Assembly (NCBI GenBank): GCA_009602725.1
Contig: WELB01000062.1
Coordinates: 629,503 to 693,502 of the forward strand
DNA length: 64,000 nt
Source of the DNA: Spirogloea muscicola
Lineage: Eukaryota > Streptophyta > Zygnematophyceae > Spirogloeales > Spirogloeaceae
Direction: 5' to 3'
Position numbers and translations under genes: made by a program. Shown here in pieces: positions 38,401 through 53,200 of this stretch (positions within the stretch are counted from its first letter, which is position 1; each line of letters opens with the position of its first letter). The notes beneath the pieces were generated by a model. That model did no database searches and was not told the origin of the DNA. It saw only the letters and a list, made by a program, of their open reading frames with translations.

Positions 38401-41400
38401 CCGCCTCCTGCGGACGAGGTCAGCGTCGAGACCGTTACCCCCTTGCGCGAGCTTCCCGCGTTTTTGTCCGGCCGGCGAGGCCCGGCTGACCTGCAGCCGC
38501 TGCCGTGTCTGGCCAGCAGCGCAGCTCGGCACGCGCTGCTGGAGCGGCGGCGGCGGCGGTGGCTGCGGGCGGCGCGTCACGCTTGGAGGTGCAATTCCCA
38601 GCCCCTGCTCTGCTCCGTCGTAAGGTGCACAGCGTTGGCGCCGTCCACCACTGGGCTGCCGCCTGTGGTCGCCGACTGGATGTCTCCTAGTCGGCAGGAC
38701 CTTGCAATGCAGGGCCTGCCGGCGTGCTCTGCAGGCGGCGCGGCGCAGCGGTGCCGGAAGCGGTGGCCGGAGGGATGTGGGCGCCTTGCGACGATGCATT
38801 CAGATGGGTTGTGTTGGATTGGGGGAGCGGCAGCCAAGCTCTGACTGGTTCGGGAGCGGGCTGCCAGGTGCAGGCACCCTGAGGCCATTGTGGCGATCAT
38901 CGCCCAACAATGCCGCGCCCCTGAGGCATACAGCTGGCGTCAGGGCCATGGTGGACGAGCAGGCGGGCGAGGTCGCTGCTGATGGTGGTGGCGGTGGCGG
39001 CCTCAATGTCTGGCTTGGCCGCGCTGCCATGCTTGGTTTTGTGGGTGCACTTGGCGTGGAGATTGTCTCCGGCAAGGGCGTCCTGGAGGTGAGCGGGCTA
39101 CACACTCACACTCCAGCAGTTACACTTGGTTCTGCTCTTGCGTCAAAGCTTAACGGGCGTTAGGGTCTCCAATGTAGCTGCCCACAATCTGAATCCAGCT
39201 ATCTAGCTTCAACTGCTGACTGCGAGAAAGCATTTGGGGACTATCGCGCGCATCACAGAGCCTGGGTGTGCCTACGCCCCTCCCGCCCCTGGCTCTTGCC
39301 CTGGTCGGTGCAGCAGGGGCTATCACAGCCTTTGGAATTTTCCGCTCAGCATCGACGGATTGAAATGCCTCCCAATTCCCTGACTGTAGCTGCATGCCAA
39401 GCAAGGCAACCGCCCTTGCTCTTAGCTTCCCCTGCTGCTGACTGATTCCAGCACGCATGCAGTCACAAATGGGTACCCATGGCCACCAATGGCCCCTTTC
39501 AATGTAATAGCAGCCACCTCAGCTAACAGGTTTTCCTGCAAGCAAAGGAAAATGAGCGCCCGGGAGGGCAATGTAGCTCAAGGGTTGTGCCAAAAGGGAA
39601 CATGGGTCCAATATTTACTGTACTTTATCTCATGTTCTTGCAGTCAAGTGAACCTCAAACTTCACAGGGGTTTTGCAACTCTTTTGCTGATTGCACCTTG
39701 CAGGAAAAGCACCTTAAATGGCACCCGCAGCTGAAGGCTACAGACAAAGGCTGGAAATATTGAGGTGCAGTATGCAGCGACTTATTGCCAAATTAGAGTG
39801 TAGTTTCACCTCCAACAAAGACATCCAGAAATGGAGACCTCCCCAGTGCAAGCGCTGCGTATACAGCCTGTGTCACACAGCTGCTGGACATCTGAGCTGC
39901 AGCAGAAGCTGCAAGCCAGGGCCCTTCTTTAGTACCTCAACGCAATAAAGGCAGGGCAAGCTGGGACTTGGCCACTACGATTCTGCCTAAGCATGCTGGA
40001 CAATCTGCTAAAGGCGTGGCGCAGACGAGCAACATCAGATTAGATTACAAGCTTAGCCCATCCAAGGATCATGCGCAGTTTCACAATCTGCAACTGTTCA
40101 AGTATGCTGGTGAACACGCACTCCAGCCCTCTGCATCCAAGAGAGACTTTGTGAGGTCCTGTTCACAGCAGCAGCAGCTGGCTCAGAAAGATCTGGCTCG
40201 CTTATCCACTTCTCAGTTTTGTTATCCACAGGATGCAGGAGAGATATTGTTTCCCTCGAAAGTTGCATGCATTATATTGCCACCTCGTGCCAAAAGCCAA
40301 AGGGTGCCGGTCTCAAGAGGCCATTGCTTTTTGCAGCAGAGCTTCGCCAAGTTGAGGACACTGGACGAGCAACCTCATGCTGAAAATTTATCTACTCACA
40401 GTGTAAATGGATGGGCGCCCTTCTCCTCGCTCCTCCGATATGCATGATGGAGTTGCTAGCACAGCCGCCAAAACAACGCCGCCAAACAATGGGGTGGAGA
40501 ACTTCCTCTTTGAGTGCTCCGGCCTGTGTGCCTGTCTGATCAACCAGGGAAGGGGCATATTTTGGCTTGAGCTTCAGCTAGAGCTTGGGCTTGCAGTGGT
40601 GGCCAGCAAGCCAATAGATGGACGAAGACACTGGAGCAACAGACACTGCGTCAGCACCAAGCCATTTGTTACTTCTACGCACCAAGAGGTAGGGCCTGCC
40701 ACTGAGAGTGGCACGCTCCTTCCAACTGGAACGGCAGCGACGGCCATCCCGTCAGTAGCAGCACTTGCAGTCGAAGGGGCAGAGCTCAGTCCCGCCAGCG
40801 TCCGCCGCTCGGCTGCCCAACCGGAGCTCCTCCTCCCGGTATATGGGCAGGCCGTCGGCAGTCCGCCGCCGCCCGGCAGTCCCGGCACCAGCTCCAGACG
40901 GCGGCACCTTCTGATGCGCACGTTGGGACGCCGCCGTTCTGCTGGCGGTCGGTGAACTACTGCTTGACGGCTTGGCCTTCTCGCCCAGCCTTACCCGTGG
41001 GCCCTCTCGGCCCTCGCTGGCAGTTGGAAGCGGCCCCGACGTACTCGCCGTTGTGCTGCTGCTGCTGCGTCTCCTCTTCGCGAGCTCGAAGATGCTGTCG
41101 ATGTCGCCGCAGCCGCCACCACGTCCGCCAGGAGCAGCCGTGCCGGCGGCGGCCGGTCCGGTGCTGGGCAGAGCTCCCCCCGCCTCTGCCGCTCCGGCAG
41201 CACCCGAACCCGCCGTCGTCGCTGTCGTCGCCGTCGCCACCACCGCCGTCCTCCTCGCCCCATCTCCGGAGGCCCGCTTCCCGTTCTCTTCCTTCTTGCC
41301 GGCCAGCCTCAGCTTCTTGCCTGCGCTGCCCGCAGCCTTCCCAGGCTCCTCCTCACCTCGGCTCGGCCGTGCCGTCCCTCTGCCCGCCCCGCTCGCCGCC

Positions 41401-44400
41401 TCTGCCAGGCCCCGCTGCGCATCACCTGCCGCGGGGACCCCAAGCCGCTCCCTCCGCCTCCGGCTTGCCGGCGCCATGGCGCCCTCTGCGCACGCTGGCC
41501 ACTTGGTGGACTGCTGGTGAAATGGGTTTTAGAACACGGGAGGTTTGGAATGCAGGCGCCTCCGTCAGCTAAACGCCACGTTGACTGGGAACGACGGGTA
41601 TTGCGGTTTCGTCGAACGGATGCCAAACCACGCCCCCTGCCTCGTTGGTTTCTCCCTGCACTCGAGATGCCGCAGATGCCGCCGCGGCCTCCGGCGGCGG
41701 ACGCGGCGGCGGCGGCGGCGGCGGCGCCGAGGCGCCTTCAAGGGNGCCGGGTGCCGCCTCCTCCTGCGGCGGAGGGCAGGACGAGCGCCGGCCGCCGGCG
41801 AGCCAGCCGGCAGCGGCGGCGGCTGCCGGAGTCTCTGCCGCAGCCGCCCGCGAAATGCGGCGAGACGTGCGCCGGATGCGCCGGCAGGCGTGACCTGAGG
41901 GCGCTGGGCGGAGCCCAAGCATGGACAACGAGGCTGCGGCGCCGGGTCGGGGCGGCGGCGTCCTCCTCGGCGCGCCGGAGCTCCCAAGGCCTCGGCCTTC
42001 GGAGCGCACAGGGCCGCCGCGGCGTCGACGACGGGCGGCGGGCGGCGCCCCGCTGCTGCAACTGGCACTGCTGGCCGCGCTGCTGCCGTCGCTGCTTCTG
42101 CTGCTGCCGCTGGCACGCCGCGCCGACGCGCAGATGCTGCAGCCGTTTGCAGGGCAGGGCACGCCGCCGGCCGGCACGCAGTTGCACCCCGTGTTCGTCA
42201 GCGTCTTCCTCGAGCGCTTGCTCCACGTCAACGGTGCGCTCTTGGCACCGTCCCTACGTCCCGAGCGTGTCAGCGAGCCGGGAGCCAAGCCCGTCATTGC
42301 GCCAATTCTGGTCATAGTTGTTCTAGAGGGGGGGCTTGGACGTCTACGGCATAGTAGAGGGTCCCGAGTCCGATGGACAGCCTTTCGTCAAGATTGCTAG
42401 CAGCCGGCCACACGCAGCTCGATCGACAGATGCCAGGGGTCCCTTTTGCTGGCCCCGAGACTCTGGCTGTGCCGGGACGTGCGTCTTCTCTTGAGAGTCG
42501 TGGCAGACCTTGCATGAGGAGGACAGTAATAGCTGGCAATTGCGTGAAGAGCCATTGACAGACAGAAACCCATCATCTCATGCTTCTTCTCACGCTTCCA
42601 AGGAGGTCACTTGCTTGCTGACTGGCAGATGTGAGCTACAGCTTCGAGGCCATCTTCTTCATGGTGCTCTCGTGGTCCGATCCACGAGGTTGGTGTACCA
42701 TTCATTAGTAGCCTTCCTTTAGGAAGCCTTGATGTTTGAAGTCCCAGGTCGCACATGCATAAAGGTCTGGCCTGTCCTCCTGGATGCTCAGGCTGCTGTG
42801 CAGCACAGGTACCCTTCTGTTGTGCTGGATGCCGGCTTGGATGGCGTGTCTGCTAGGAGTCACCATTGCAGCACAGGATTTAGGTGTTTGCCGTGGACCG
42901 TCGAGCTGCTGTATATGTTTAGCAACTTACCGTCACAGTCCACCACCTTTCGAACGCAGGGCAGCCAGGTCAATAACGGGCTGAATTCGTTTACTGTGCG
43001 AGCATTGCCAGCACCAGCAGAGCTTGCTCGCAGAACCGATGAAGTGGAAGCTGGAGGGAAAGCTTGCGCAAGGCTCTGTGCACAGGACTTTGCACCTTGC
43101 TGCGACAGCGTGTGGCTTCCTGGAGCGAGCATTCGCAACATAATTGAGCTGCCACAGGGCCGCGTGGAAACAGGTTACTACTTTACTTTGTCTTAGGCAG
43201 GCTGAGCACCCTCACAGTGCTCTGCTTTTGCTCTGCTCCACCTTGTTTGGACTTATAGGCAGGTGTGGCGGGGAGGCAGGTCAATGCCTTGCTGCCAATC
43301 TCAGTGCAATATCAGTCGAAAATCCCAATTCTTACCTGCTCAAAAGGACACATACATAACAGGCTTCAATCTCTAAATTCTTAAATATACTACGTGCTTG
43401 TCCAAGATGACATGCTGTGATGAAGTCATGTTCTTGTGATTGACATGCAGAGGCGATCAGCCTTGGTGGTCGCGGCAATAATTCTTTGTCCTGGGAGAAG
43501 AGGATTCATGGTACTTATCTTTGGGCTCGGAGCTATAAGTATTGTGGTGCTGGCATTTTGCAGGTGCAACTATTCTATGGATGCTAAATTTCTGTTTTCA
43601 GAGCAAAGTCTGCTATTGCTGGCATGTGGGGCCTTCAATAAATGCTGTCTTAGAATGATGGGCATCTTAGGGCCTGTGCTTGGGTTCTCAATGGGCAGAG
43701 TCGAGCTTTGTGACAGGTGTCTTCTACACGGACTACTCTTTCAAAGCTTTTCCTTATGATAAGCAGGTGGGAGCATTGGTGTTACAACAAAGGATGCTTG
43801 CTTGTCAAGATTAACGTGCTGCAGTCTGTAAGATCTGGAGTCAACATCGATGCCCAAGGTCATCTGGGCAGACAAACTTTAAGTAAATCTGGAGGCTTTG
43901 TCCATCTACAACCTGCCGATTGTTCTTGCAGAGCCTCATTGTATATGTTACGCTGGACGTACTGCCGGTGGGGTCGCTGCATGGGAGCTCCACTGCCACC
44001 AGGTTTGGGCTTTCCCACAGCAATGCCACAGAGTGGACGCGACACTATGATGAGCTCAGCGGGTGGTCCGTCAAGGCGCTCAAATTTACATTGGAAACTC
44101 TGGACGACCAGATTTTCACCAAGTTTGCGACCAAGCCCAATCCAGGTAGTTCAAAGTTACATTCTGAGGAAGATTATGGCCTCCTTGCGATGCATTGTTG
44201 AGTAGTGTGCTATGCGGTCCTTGTTACCAACGACACGCAGGGCTACTGCTGGCAGACCACGATGTTCACTCACGGCCAGCGTATATGTCTCAGCTGTGTA
44301 AATCTTGGGGATGGTGATGAGCATTAGCTCTGATTGCAATATATATTGCAGCTGACCCATACCCTTATGGTCCCGGGAACGCAAGTCAACCAGGAATACA

Positions 44401-47400
44401 ATTTTCACACGATGTTCTTCTCCTTGAGATTCAAGTGAGGATGCTTCACAACACTGGCCAGTGACAATGCTGAGAGTAGAGATGCTGTCAGCAGAAACTC
44501 TGGAGGACTTGCAATCCCGGAGTGATTCGAAGACTTTGCCAAGCTGAATAATATGCAACTTCTTGTAACACATGGCAGGTTGAGCGACTTTCGACATACT
44601 ACTTCTGGAGTGTAAGATATTCTTGACCCTGATTACACAGTGATGGTTGCAGTGAAAGCTTAGGCTACATCCATACATGCCGAGCGCTGGTGCAAGTGGC
44701 CTTAGCAGGGTGCTCCGAAGCGGGGGGGACAGAGGATGGCTAGCAGATGGTCATGTTTTGGCTTTTGTGATGGCCATACCAACAGCCACAATCCTTCAAT
44801 ATGCTGCGTGACGATTATGTTCGACGGCTGTGTCCGTGCTGCAGATGCTCTTCCCCCTCTTTCTGACCACCATGCTATCGTGGGTCACCTTTTGCATCCA
44901 TCCCGAGGAGCTCGCAGCTCGCCTAGGGACTTCGGTTACATTCTTTTTAGCCCTCACTGCTCTCCAGTTTGTCATTGATGGGCAGGTGCACCCTTTTCTC
45001 TCCAGCTGTTATTGATGCCTTACTTCATAGCCAGGACACCGGGAAGAGTATTGTTGGTGATTGCGCCTGGCTGAGCTGCTCCGTTGTTAGGTCGCTATGG
45101 TCCTTGCATTTGCATGCCAGTCCTATTGCAACCCATGTTCCTGACCCTCACTGCTTCTGCCAATTGCAGCTACCGAGCTCGTCGTATCTCACGACTTTGC
45201 ATGTTCTTATTTTGATAAGTACGGCTAGTGTGCTACCTCCTCGTGCTATTTGTTGCTAGTAACTTGCTCACTCAACAACTTTACATTTGAACTTCAATTC
45301 CCTGCCACTAAAAAACTCCATTGACCTACTTTGGCTCAAATGATGATGTTTTCCGAAATACTTTGGTGTTGGAGCTACATAGTAGAAACTCAGCATTTAC
45401 ATCCATTGCCTGCCTGCCAAAGCTTGAGCCACAGTGGCTCGCTGGTGTGCAGGTTATGTTGCCATCTCAGTGGGGACTTGCGAGAGTGTGCTCGTCTTTG
45501 CCCTGTGGAACAAGGTGATGCCCCCTTTTCAGTTGCAGATATGTGGTATGCGTAGCACATAATCACCACATCATACTTACTGTCCCTACCTATTGATCTT
45601 CTTTGTCTGGACCATTGCTCCAGCCAAGACGAAGTGCTCATGGAAATCGCGAATTTTCTCATGAGGGCACAGAAGTGCATCTGCATTGGCAATTTGACCT
45701 GTTTTTGCACAAGCTGGCAGGATCTGAACCCCCGCGGCTTAAGTATTACACTTCCTTTTCCTTTTGACGACAGTATGTCCGGGCGAGGGCAAAGAAGGTG
45801 GACGAGGAAGACCGGGCGGTTCTCAGCGGCCCAAGCCTTGCAGCACTCAACGGGCTGGGCTCAGACAGCTCAAGCAGAGCAAGTAAGCAGAGCTTTCAGG
45901 AAGTGCCTACAGGTGATTGTATCGATTCAAAGCAGGAGCAAGGTGCAGTTGACTCGTTGGCAGCCGGCGAAGGAGCACAACCCAATCCTCCTTATGGCAA
46001 AGTCAAGTGCCATGCCAAGCCTCCACTCCGGCGACGGTCGCTGGTGCACACGCTGGCAAGAACGGCGACCTTGGCGCCAGTGCGCGTCGTGCAGGGGGCG
46101 ATCAGCAGGTCACTTAGTTGGTCGCGGTGGCGCAGCTGGCGCAACATGGAGGAGGCCTCAAGGGCCACCTACAGACTTGACCTGGTCTTCCTTCTCGTCT
46201 TGCCCGTGGCCTATATTATTAGCTCTTGGATCATAATTCGTTCACAGAGACACTGAATATCCCATTATATACTCTTATTCAAATGCACCGCTAGTTGGCA
46301 TGCATTCATGCCATTTTTATGAGGAGCCTAAAGCTATCAGCAGACTGCACATCCGCAGCTCTGCACACAGCTTGCTTGTGTCGGGCAATTGGTAGTGTAC
46401 TACAGAATTTGTGGCAGGGAGACTGGGGGGGGGAGGGGGGAGCTCACATGCTTCCAGCTGGCAGCCCATGTACTCAGAAAGGCTGGGCAGGGAATCTCTG
46501 GCTCCTCAACACATTGTCAGCTGCAGTACCTGACAACCATGTTGGATCACCACCATAAAGCTGAAGTCCGTCTATCTGAAGAGCGTATACTGGCAAATGA
46601 TCACCGGGTGGTCATGCAAAGACTGCAGCAAGTGGGTAAGATTATGTATGGTTGCATCAGAGGTCGAGTAAGACGGAAAAGGCCAGCCCCCTTCGTGTGA
46701 CACTCAGATCGAGGGCAAAGGATGGAAAGCACCTACAATGTCCTACTTTCGTTGCCTTGCGTAGACACAGGTCGGTCTGCGAAGCTACCTGTTGGGAAAT
46801 GCTCGCTTCTTGCCCAAAGATTGCCTACTCCAACAGCCAGTCCACCACAAACTCCTGAAAAGGCAGAGTGGGAAAGCAAAGCTTTGCAGAAGCTTTGCAA
46901 CAATCTCTTAGAGCAGTGAGGAGGGGCTGAGGAGGTAGCTCTATGCCACAATCAAAATGGACTCATGCCCAGGCTGGCAAGCCAGGATATATGAGTAAGA
47001 AGCGCGTCCAAGTTGACTGGTGGCTGTGAGAGGCCAGCCCAAAGGAATGGACAAGGTCGGAGTAAAAGCAATGAGTAAATCGCTCTTCGGGCACAAGTGG
47101 GCGGAATTACTTAGAAATGGGGCCACGGCGCTTTCTTCCGCACGTGTCGTGATGTCTTCCTATTTTTTGCTTTTTTGCTGACCAGCTGATAAGCCCGTTT
47201 GATGATGAGCTACACAAGTGTTGAAGTAGTAACATGGTCGAAGTGCAAGTCAAGAAACACAGTCTGCTTAGGTGATATGAGCGTGGTGGGGGCGTGGCCC
47301 TCTAGGACTTGACCACGCCCCTCTTTGTTGAGCCTGCAGTGGTCCGGACAGCGTGTCCTACTCTCATCTGACTTGTCCTGCGAAGCCCAAGAAGCAGCTC

Positions 47401-47937
47401 AACAGCAAAGAACTCAGACTCCACTATGGACATGATGGAGGAGCCAGCCGACATTGCAGGGGAGCTGCAGATGCAGTGGGGCACATTGCCCTACTTTGGT
47501 GTTTAGCAGAAGGGAAGGGCTTGCAAAGCACCATGGCCATGCGTGCCACTTGCCCAAAAAGTATGAAGGGGTCTTAGTATGACTCAAAATAATTGGCAAG
47601 GCATAAGAAATATGAAACGTCGTGCCGCTGCCTTTGAATCCCTTGATCTGTCAAGACAATGACTTGACTGGACTGCTGATGTTGAGATCTAGCACTGGGC
47701 ATCTGAATAGAGATGTCGCACAAAGAGAGCAGGTTCTTGACGTTGCCAGCCAGTCATACACTACTTCCATGTTCAGGCGCTGGTCCCAAGCTTGCTGAAA
47801 CATGGTGGTCTCACTAAGACACTTCTGAAAGGCGAGGTGGCTAGCAATGAGCTTGCGACACCAGCAGAGACATGCTGTGTCACTGGATGCTGTGCTAGCT
47901 CCTTGCACCTCCTTCCATGTTCGCAGTAAGCTCCTCA

Positions 47938-48339
<402 letters not shown>

Positions 48340-48380
48340 CTAACAGCAGAGTCAGCCCAAAGCGTCGTGAGGAAGGCTCA

Positions 48381-48746
<366 letters not shown>

Positions 48747-49561
48747 TTAGAGTGCATAGTGAAGGCCTGCAGATGCCCCACACCAAACCTCCTGATCTAC
48801 CAATCCCAAGCAATTGCTACTAGTGAGTGCCATGCTTGTCAAAGGTAACTGTATATAGATAAACGTCAGAGAAGGCCAGCTTATAGTCAGTGAGAGGGAC
48901 AATCTTCGAGAAGGACCTGAGAGACCAGGCGATTCAGATTGGTGTAGGTCGGCCTCTCAATGCCAAGTGATCTCCGGCAGATCTCATAAATAGCTTCATT
49001 GTCAAGCAGAACCGCAACGTCCGTGTGCTCAAGGAGGGAGTGTGTTGAGAGGACGCTGTTGTAGGGTTCCACAACAGCCGTTGAGACCTGGAGACGGGCA
49101 TCATCCAAAATTTTCGTGAACCATGAGGTACTGGGCCAGTGCAAGCTGGTATAGCGACTCAATGGAGTATGATTGCACTTGATCCGCGCAATTCAGCTGA
49201 CAATCACGCAGTCAAGCTGACAATCAAGGTTGCAAGTACAGTATTACAATTGCATTCTCTTCAGAACTGCTGCAAGCAATTGGAGAACGTTTGCTGGGGA
49301 GTATCTCACAGCTGGGGAAGGATAGACGGTGAAGCCTAGCTTGGACTTCTTGCCGTAGTCCACAGAGAGCCGCTCGAGAAGGAGCGAGCCCAGGCCCGAG
49401 CCTGTCCCTCCACCCACGGCATTGAAGATCAGGAACCCCTGCAGGCCTGTACAGTTGTCGGCCAGTTTGCGCACGCGGTCCAGGCACAGGTCCACGATCT
49501 CCTTGCCCACTGCACAGCGAGGAAGTCACACGCACTGCCTCGGTGAGATTGACGTTGCTCA

Positions 49562-49948
<387 letters not shown>

Positions 49949-50248
49949 TCAATCAAGGAGCACCAGACAAGCGACTGGCCCAGCGGAGTACGCCGTATGA
50001 GACCACAGTCCGCCTGGCAACAGACAACCCGAGCGCATGACAAGGCAACCGAAAGCCGGCACGCGGAGGAGAATGCAGGGGCAGCTTCGGCAGCCGGCCG
50101 CGCGGTGGGGAGAGGGGAGGCGGGCGTTGTGCGAACCTGGGCATCTGGCCGTCGGGCTGAATGCCATGCTCGAGGCAGTAGAGCTCCCAGCAGGCGTTGC
50201 CGACCTGGATGCCCGCCTGCCCGATGTGCACGGAGATGATCTCCCTCA

Positions 50249-50288
<40 letters not shown>

Positions 50289-53200
50289 GAGGACGCCCCT
50301 CGCGGGCGAGTGGTGAGCTCGAAGCCCCCGGGGGGAGAGGCCGCCGGCTAGCGGGGCCGCCACCTCCCTCCTCCCTCTTCCCCCTCCCCGCGCCGCGCTC
50401 AGTGCTGCGACCGGCGCCTCGCCTCGGCCCCCCCCCCCGGCCGCGCCCCAAGGGGGATCAGGGGCCTAGCTGGGGGGGCCCCTTCTGGTGCCCCGGCGCG
50501 GCCCATGTGCGACGTGAAACCCGGCAGCCTCGGGCGGTGCGTCGAACGGGCAGCGGTGCAGCCGGCTCGCCCGAGGCCACCCGTACGGCGCGCGCGGCAG
50601 GCCAGGACACGCGCCGGCCACCGGGACCCCGCTGCTTCCCCCCGAGCCCCGACCAACAGCCGGACCCCCCCCCCCCCACTTCCCGCGCGCTGGGCTCCTC
50701 CAGCAGGAGCCCGAAGAATCCGGCTCCACAGCGGATTCGGAACCTCCACCGCCAGTTGTCAAATCCCAGCACCNTGCCGGAGGCGCCGGCGAGGCCCGGG
50801 GAGTTTGCGGCACTGCGGCTGGGCGGCCGCGTCCTGGACCCGCCGGTCGTGCTGGCCCCCATGGCCGGCATCACCAGGTCCGCGCCGCAGCCAGCGGCCG
50901 CGCCCGCCTGGCCGCGCCGCGCGTCCGTGGGACCTCCGACGGCAAGGGGGCGGCCGCCGAGTTCGCCGCTACCAAACAGGCGCCCCACGCCGCTGTGCCA
51001 TCGCGAGGGCTAGATGCAAGTAGCGCCATCTTGCTGCAGTAGCCCGGACTTCGTGCATTGACCCTAAACCCTAACCCTATACCCTGACGCGGCTTCTGAG
51101 GCGGCCGCCCCGCAGCTGGCCCTTCCGGGACCTCTGCCGGCGCTACGGGGCCGGCCTGTGCGTCAGCGAGATGGTGGCCGCGCACCTCGTCGTCAGCGGC
51201 TGCGCCCGCACGCTCCGCCTTGCCGGCTTCGGCGCGGCCGAGCGGCCGCGGTCCGTCCAGCTGTACGCCACGGAGCCCGCAGTGCTGGCCGAGGCCACGC
51301 GCATCCTCGTCGACCGCGAGGGGTCAGACCCTGCACCATGCATGCCACCTTCTGCACATTTCCCACATTCCGCACAGTGTGGACATCCACAACAACGTTT
51401 CTCCACACAGTAGATGTGCAGCAGAAGCGGCAGAAGGCCTCGAGCGAGGCCTTGCTGACGGCCCTGCGGCGCATGGCCCCATCAGGGTCGAGCATGTCGA
51501 CCTCAACTTCGGCTGCCCGGTCCGGAAGGTGACCGTGCGGGGCGGCGGCGCTGCCATTCCGTTGCAGCCGCGCCTCGTGTCGCAGCTTGTGACGGCCTGT
51601 GTCAAAGCAGCGGGGCCCTCGGTGTGAAGAACAAATCCTCTTACAGAGCACTTAGCAGTGTGCTTGGCAGGACTTGCGGAACTCAGCACTAAGGGAATCA
51701 GGTCTGTCTTGGTTTAGGTGGTCAAGATTCACACTCAGCTCCTCTTCAAGGTCAGCGTTTTCCCTGGACGGCTTGCAAGATGCAGTGGCGGCTGCTAAGA
51801 CCCCTGACTTACTGCAGAGCCGCTAGCGCAGGTGCCGGTGACCGTCAAGATGCGGCTGGGCATCAGCGAGGAGCTTCTCACGTACAAGACAGCGGGCACT
51901 GCGGCGCAGGACGGGGTTTGTTGACCAATGTCAGACTCTCTCATATGCTGCTCAGAGCATGCAGCGAGCCCATGTCTAGCAGTCTTGTCATGCGCCAGTC
52001 TTAGATTATATATGTTGCAAGGCTGAAGCTGAATCTGACTCTGAAGTGCGATTGGAGAAGCTGCGTTGGCAGTCATTGGTGCATGCAAGTTGTATGAACA
52101 TGCAGGGTGCAACTTGGGTCGGGCTCCACGCGCGCACAGCAGAGCAGCTGTACTCGCCCCCGGTGCGGTGGGAGGCCATTGCCACCCTTGCGGCGCACCT
52201 GAGCATCCCTGTCCTGGGGAATGGAGACGTGAGGCACTTTACTAGCTGTTACGCGAACATATAACGTCAGTGTTAGTCCGGCACATTTAGTAACGCGCTA
52301 AACCACCTATGAGTGCCGAAGGAATGTATGCAGCGAGGCTATGCAGCGACGCTGAAGAACGTGCACTGGCAAGTGGTTCAGGTACTAGAGTGCTGGGACG
52401 CGCTACGAATGATGCGAGAGACTGGGGCAGCAGGTGTCATCATTGGCCGCGGCTGCCTGGGCAGGCAGGGCACGAGCCGAGCATTCCTGGCTCTCATTGA
52501 CATCCATGATGGGCTGCAGTGTCAATGTGACTGGGTCTAGGGTTGAGGGTTTTCCTTGCCGTTGGATCATGCTGCTTCTTAGGGGCTGGCATATTGCTTG
52601 CAGGACCACAGTGCACTGTCTTTAGATTGCAAGCGCCAGTTAAGACGTTCAAGGTCAGGCAGCTTCTGAAGCTCCTGCAGGTCATGCAGGCCGTGGCTCT
52701 TTGAGGAGTTGCGGTGCGTGTTTTCGGGCCGACAGCCTCCTCTACCGCCGTGCCTCGGCGAGACACTGCGAGTCGCCTTCTCCCACCTCCAGGTCTCCAT
52801 TCTCGCCTCCCATCCATTGCAACTCCAGTGGTTGCAGATCAGACACTATACATCAGACATGATATGAGACATGGTAGGCAAGTCTGCATAGGTGCAAAAC
52901 TTGACTTGGATCTGATGCAACACAAGCAGCTTTCTGATTTATTGTGTAGCTTGTTGACCATATACATAGGGCTCCAAGAATATCCCACTTGCTGCACCAC
53001 CATACAGTTGTTCAAGTATCCTGATGAGGATATGGTCGTTTCAAAGTGACAGGCTCTCGTGACTTGGGAAGGTGATGAGCATTCAGCCGTCCTCCAGATG
53101 AGGAAGTGAGAACTGTTCTTGGCCTGGCTGCCTTTGTTGTTTGTAAGAACGGCCTCCCAATGAAGACTGTTGTACTGATGTCTGGCTAGATACTATCTCC